From Bacteroidales bacterium (GTDB taxonomy: Bacteria > Bacteroidota > Bacteroidia > Bacteroidales > UBA12077), in contig JAIORB010000097.1 of NCBI GenBank assembly GCA_021108325.1, forward strand, positions 1-34,304: 34,304 nucleotides of DNA, in the 5' to 3' direction. The notes beneath the pieces were generated by a model, which saw nothing but the letters and a program-made list of their open reading frames with translations, ran no database searches and was not told the origin of the DNA. Position numbers and translations under genes: made by a program. Position 1 is the stretch's first letter, and each line of letters opens with the position of its first letter. This document shows, in pieces, positions 33,537-34,304 of this stretch.

Positions 33537-34304
33537 TTAAGGTATTACATTATTTCTGAAATTAGAAGGTGTAATACCCGTGAATTTTTTAAAAGCATTA
33601 TTAAATCTTGGTGTAGACCAAAAACCTGCTTCTTTTGCTATGCCAGCTATTGATAAATTATATGTCTTTTGAGGATCGGAAAATAAAAACATTGCTTCTT
33701 TTATCCTGTATTCGTTTATAAAATCAGTATAATTTTTCCCGAATTCATCATTTATTACCTGGGAGAGATAATACCGGTTAGTAGATAATTTTTTCGCGAG
33801 ACTGTTTAGTGTTAAATCGGTTTTAATATAAATTTTTTCATCATCAAATAGTTTTTCTAAATTTTCGAGTATTTTTTCTTTTTCATCATCGGGTACCACA
33901 TTTTGTAAACTTGTATCACAAGACTTTAATTTTTCTTTAAGGTTTTTAAGGTCTTTTTCTTTTGAAAGTACATCGAGGTTTTTAGAAACAAGGAATTTAT
34001 ATGCCTTATTTTTTTTCCTTAATAAAATAAGAATTATTGTAATTGCTGTACCGGCAAAAAACATTACTATGATATATATTATTTGTGTTTTTTTATGATG
34101 ATTTATTTTTATAGTTTTTATATTATTCTCGTATTCCAATGCCTGTATTTGTTTATCTTTTCTCTCGGTTTCATATTTGGTTTTCATATCTGCAATTTGC
34201 TTGTATGTTTCCAAATTGAAAACAGAATCTTTTAAAGCAGTGTATTGTTTATAATATTCAAAAGCTTTTTTATAATTGCCCATTGCTGAATAGCTTTCTG
34301 AAAA
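33537..34304 (-). CDS. TPR-TM-AraC transcription regulator, 3' part only (runs off right edge)
   Basis: The frame is open to the window edge; upstream of an internal ATG at 34283 it still reads FSESYSAMGNYKKAFEYYKQ, a TPR helix pair, so the gene begins outside. After the TPR end comes a charged helix, one membrane span (TQIIYIIVMFFAGTAITIILILL), a coiled cytoplasmic stretch and a C-terminal AraC-type double helix-turn-helix. The HTH region contains LTLNSLAKKLSTNRYYLSQVIN, FINEYRIKEAMFLF and IAGIAKEAGFWSTPRFNNAFKKFTGITPSNFR. Such membrane-bound one-protein regulators are frequent in Bacteroidota. It would sense through the exported TPR and bind DNA directly. The neighbouring lipoprotein gene, preceded by the 34-bp palindrome, is a candidate target. 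Confidence 0.9.
   Translation of the reverse strand, partial: FSESYSAMGNYKKAFEYYKQYTALKDSVFNLETYKQIADMKTKYETERKDKQIQALEYENNIKTIKINHHKKTQIIYIIVMFFAGTAITIILILLRKKNKAYKFLVSKNLDVLSKEKDLKNLKEKLKSCDTSLQNVVPDDEKEKILENLEKLFDDEKIYIKTDLTLNSLAKKLSTNRYYLSQVINDEFGKNYTDFINEYRIKEAMFLFSDPQKTYNLSIAGIAKEAGFWSTPRFNNAFKKFTGITPSNFRNNVIP

Overview
The window is a contiguous piece of an AT-rich chromosome from a member of the Bacteroidota. Direct evidence: a type B gliding/T9SS C-terminal sorting domain (871-aa protein at 21778-24393), several promoters of the TAnnTTTG type, mostly absent Shine-Dalgarno sequences, many TPR/signal-peptide proteins, and intergenic palindromic repeats. An anaerobic or marine Bacteroidales/Marinilabiliales-type host is only an inference; no rRNA or single-copy marker here fixes the genus.

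Layout. 1-6402 (minus): the 5' part of a secreted repeat protein cut by the left edge, a TPR-PrsW membrane protease, chorismate synthase (aroC) and a Uup-like ABC-F ATPase. 6530-9312 (plus): a TPR sensor histidine kinase and endonuclease III (nth). 9511-17304 (minus): a tightly packed run gmd - fcl - GT-C membrane glycosyltransferase - methyltransferase - methyltransferase/glycosyltransferase fusion - S9 peptidase. The first five look like one glycan operon making GDP-L-fucose and transferring/decorating sugars at the membrane. 17412-20283 (plus): a cysteine desulfurase-SelD fusion that would supply selenophosphate, then a small secreted CHAP/NlpC-like protein. 20295-24886 (minus): a TPR protein, the T9SS-sorted FN3 protein and a DUF6702-like protein. 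24941-30148 (plus): HupE/UreJ-like membrane protein, an exported metacaspase and a KamA-family radical SAM protein. 30174-34304 (minus): a decayed hybrid histidine kinase, a lipoprotein with an unusually strong ribosome binding site, and a TPR-TM-AraC regulator cut by the right edge.

The gaps between genes hold at least four families of short palindromic or dispersed repeats: a 114/133-bp pair that differs by one exact 19-bp hairpin insertion, three copies of a GTGTTTTAGTG-type inverted repeat, REP-like hairpins flanked by ATTATTGTTTAA, and a perfect 34-bp palindrome. No tRNA, rRNA, CRISPR array, intact transposase or prophage was recognised.

The observations I rate highest are the NifS-SelD fusion, the histidine kinase that has lost its sensor and has an in-frame TGA plus a receiver truncated just before its phosphoacceptor aspartate, and the filled/empty-site pair of dispersed repeats. 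I did not find a convincing undescribed multi-gene system.
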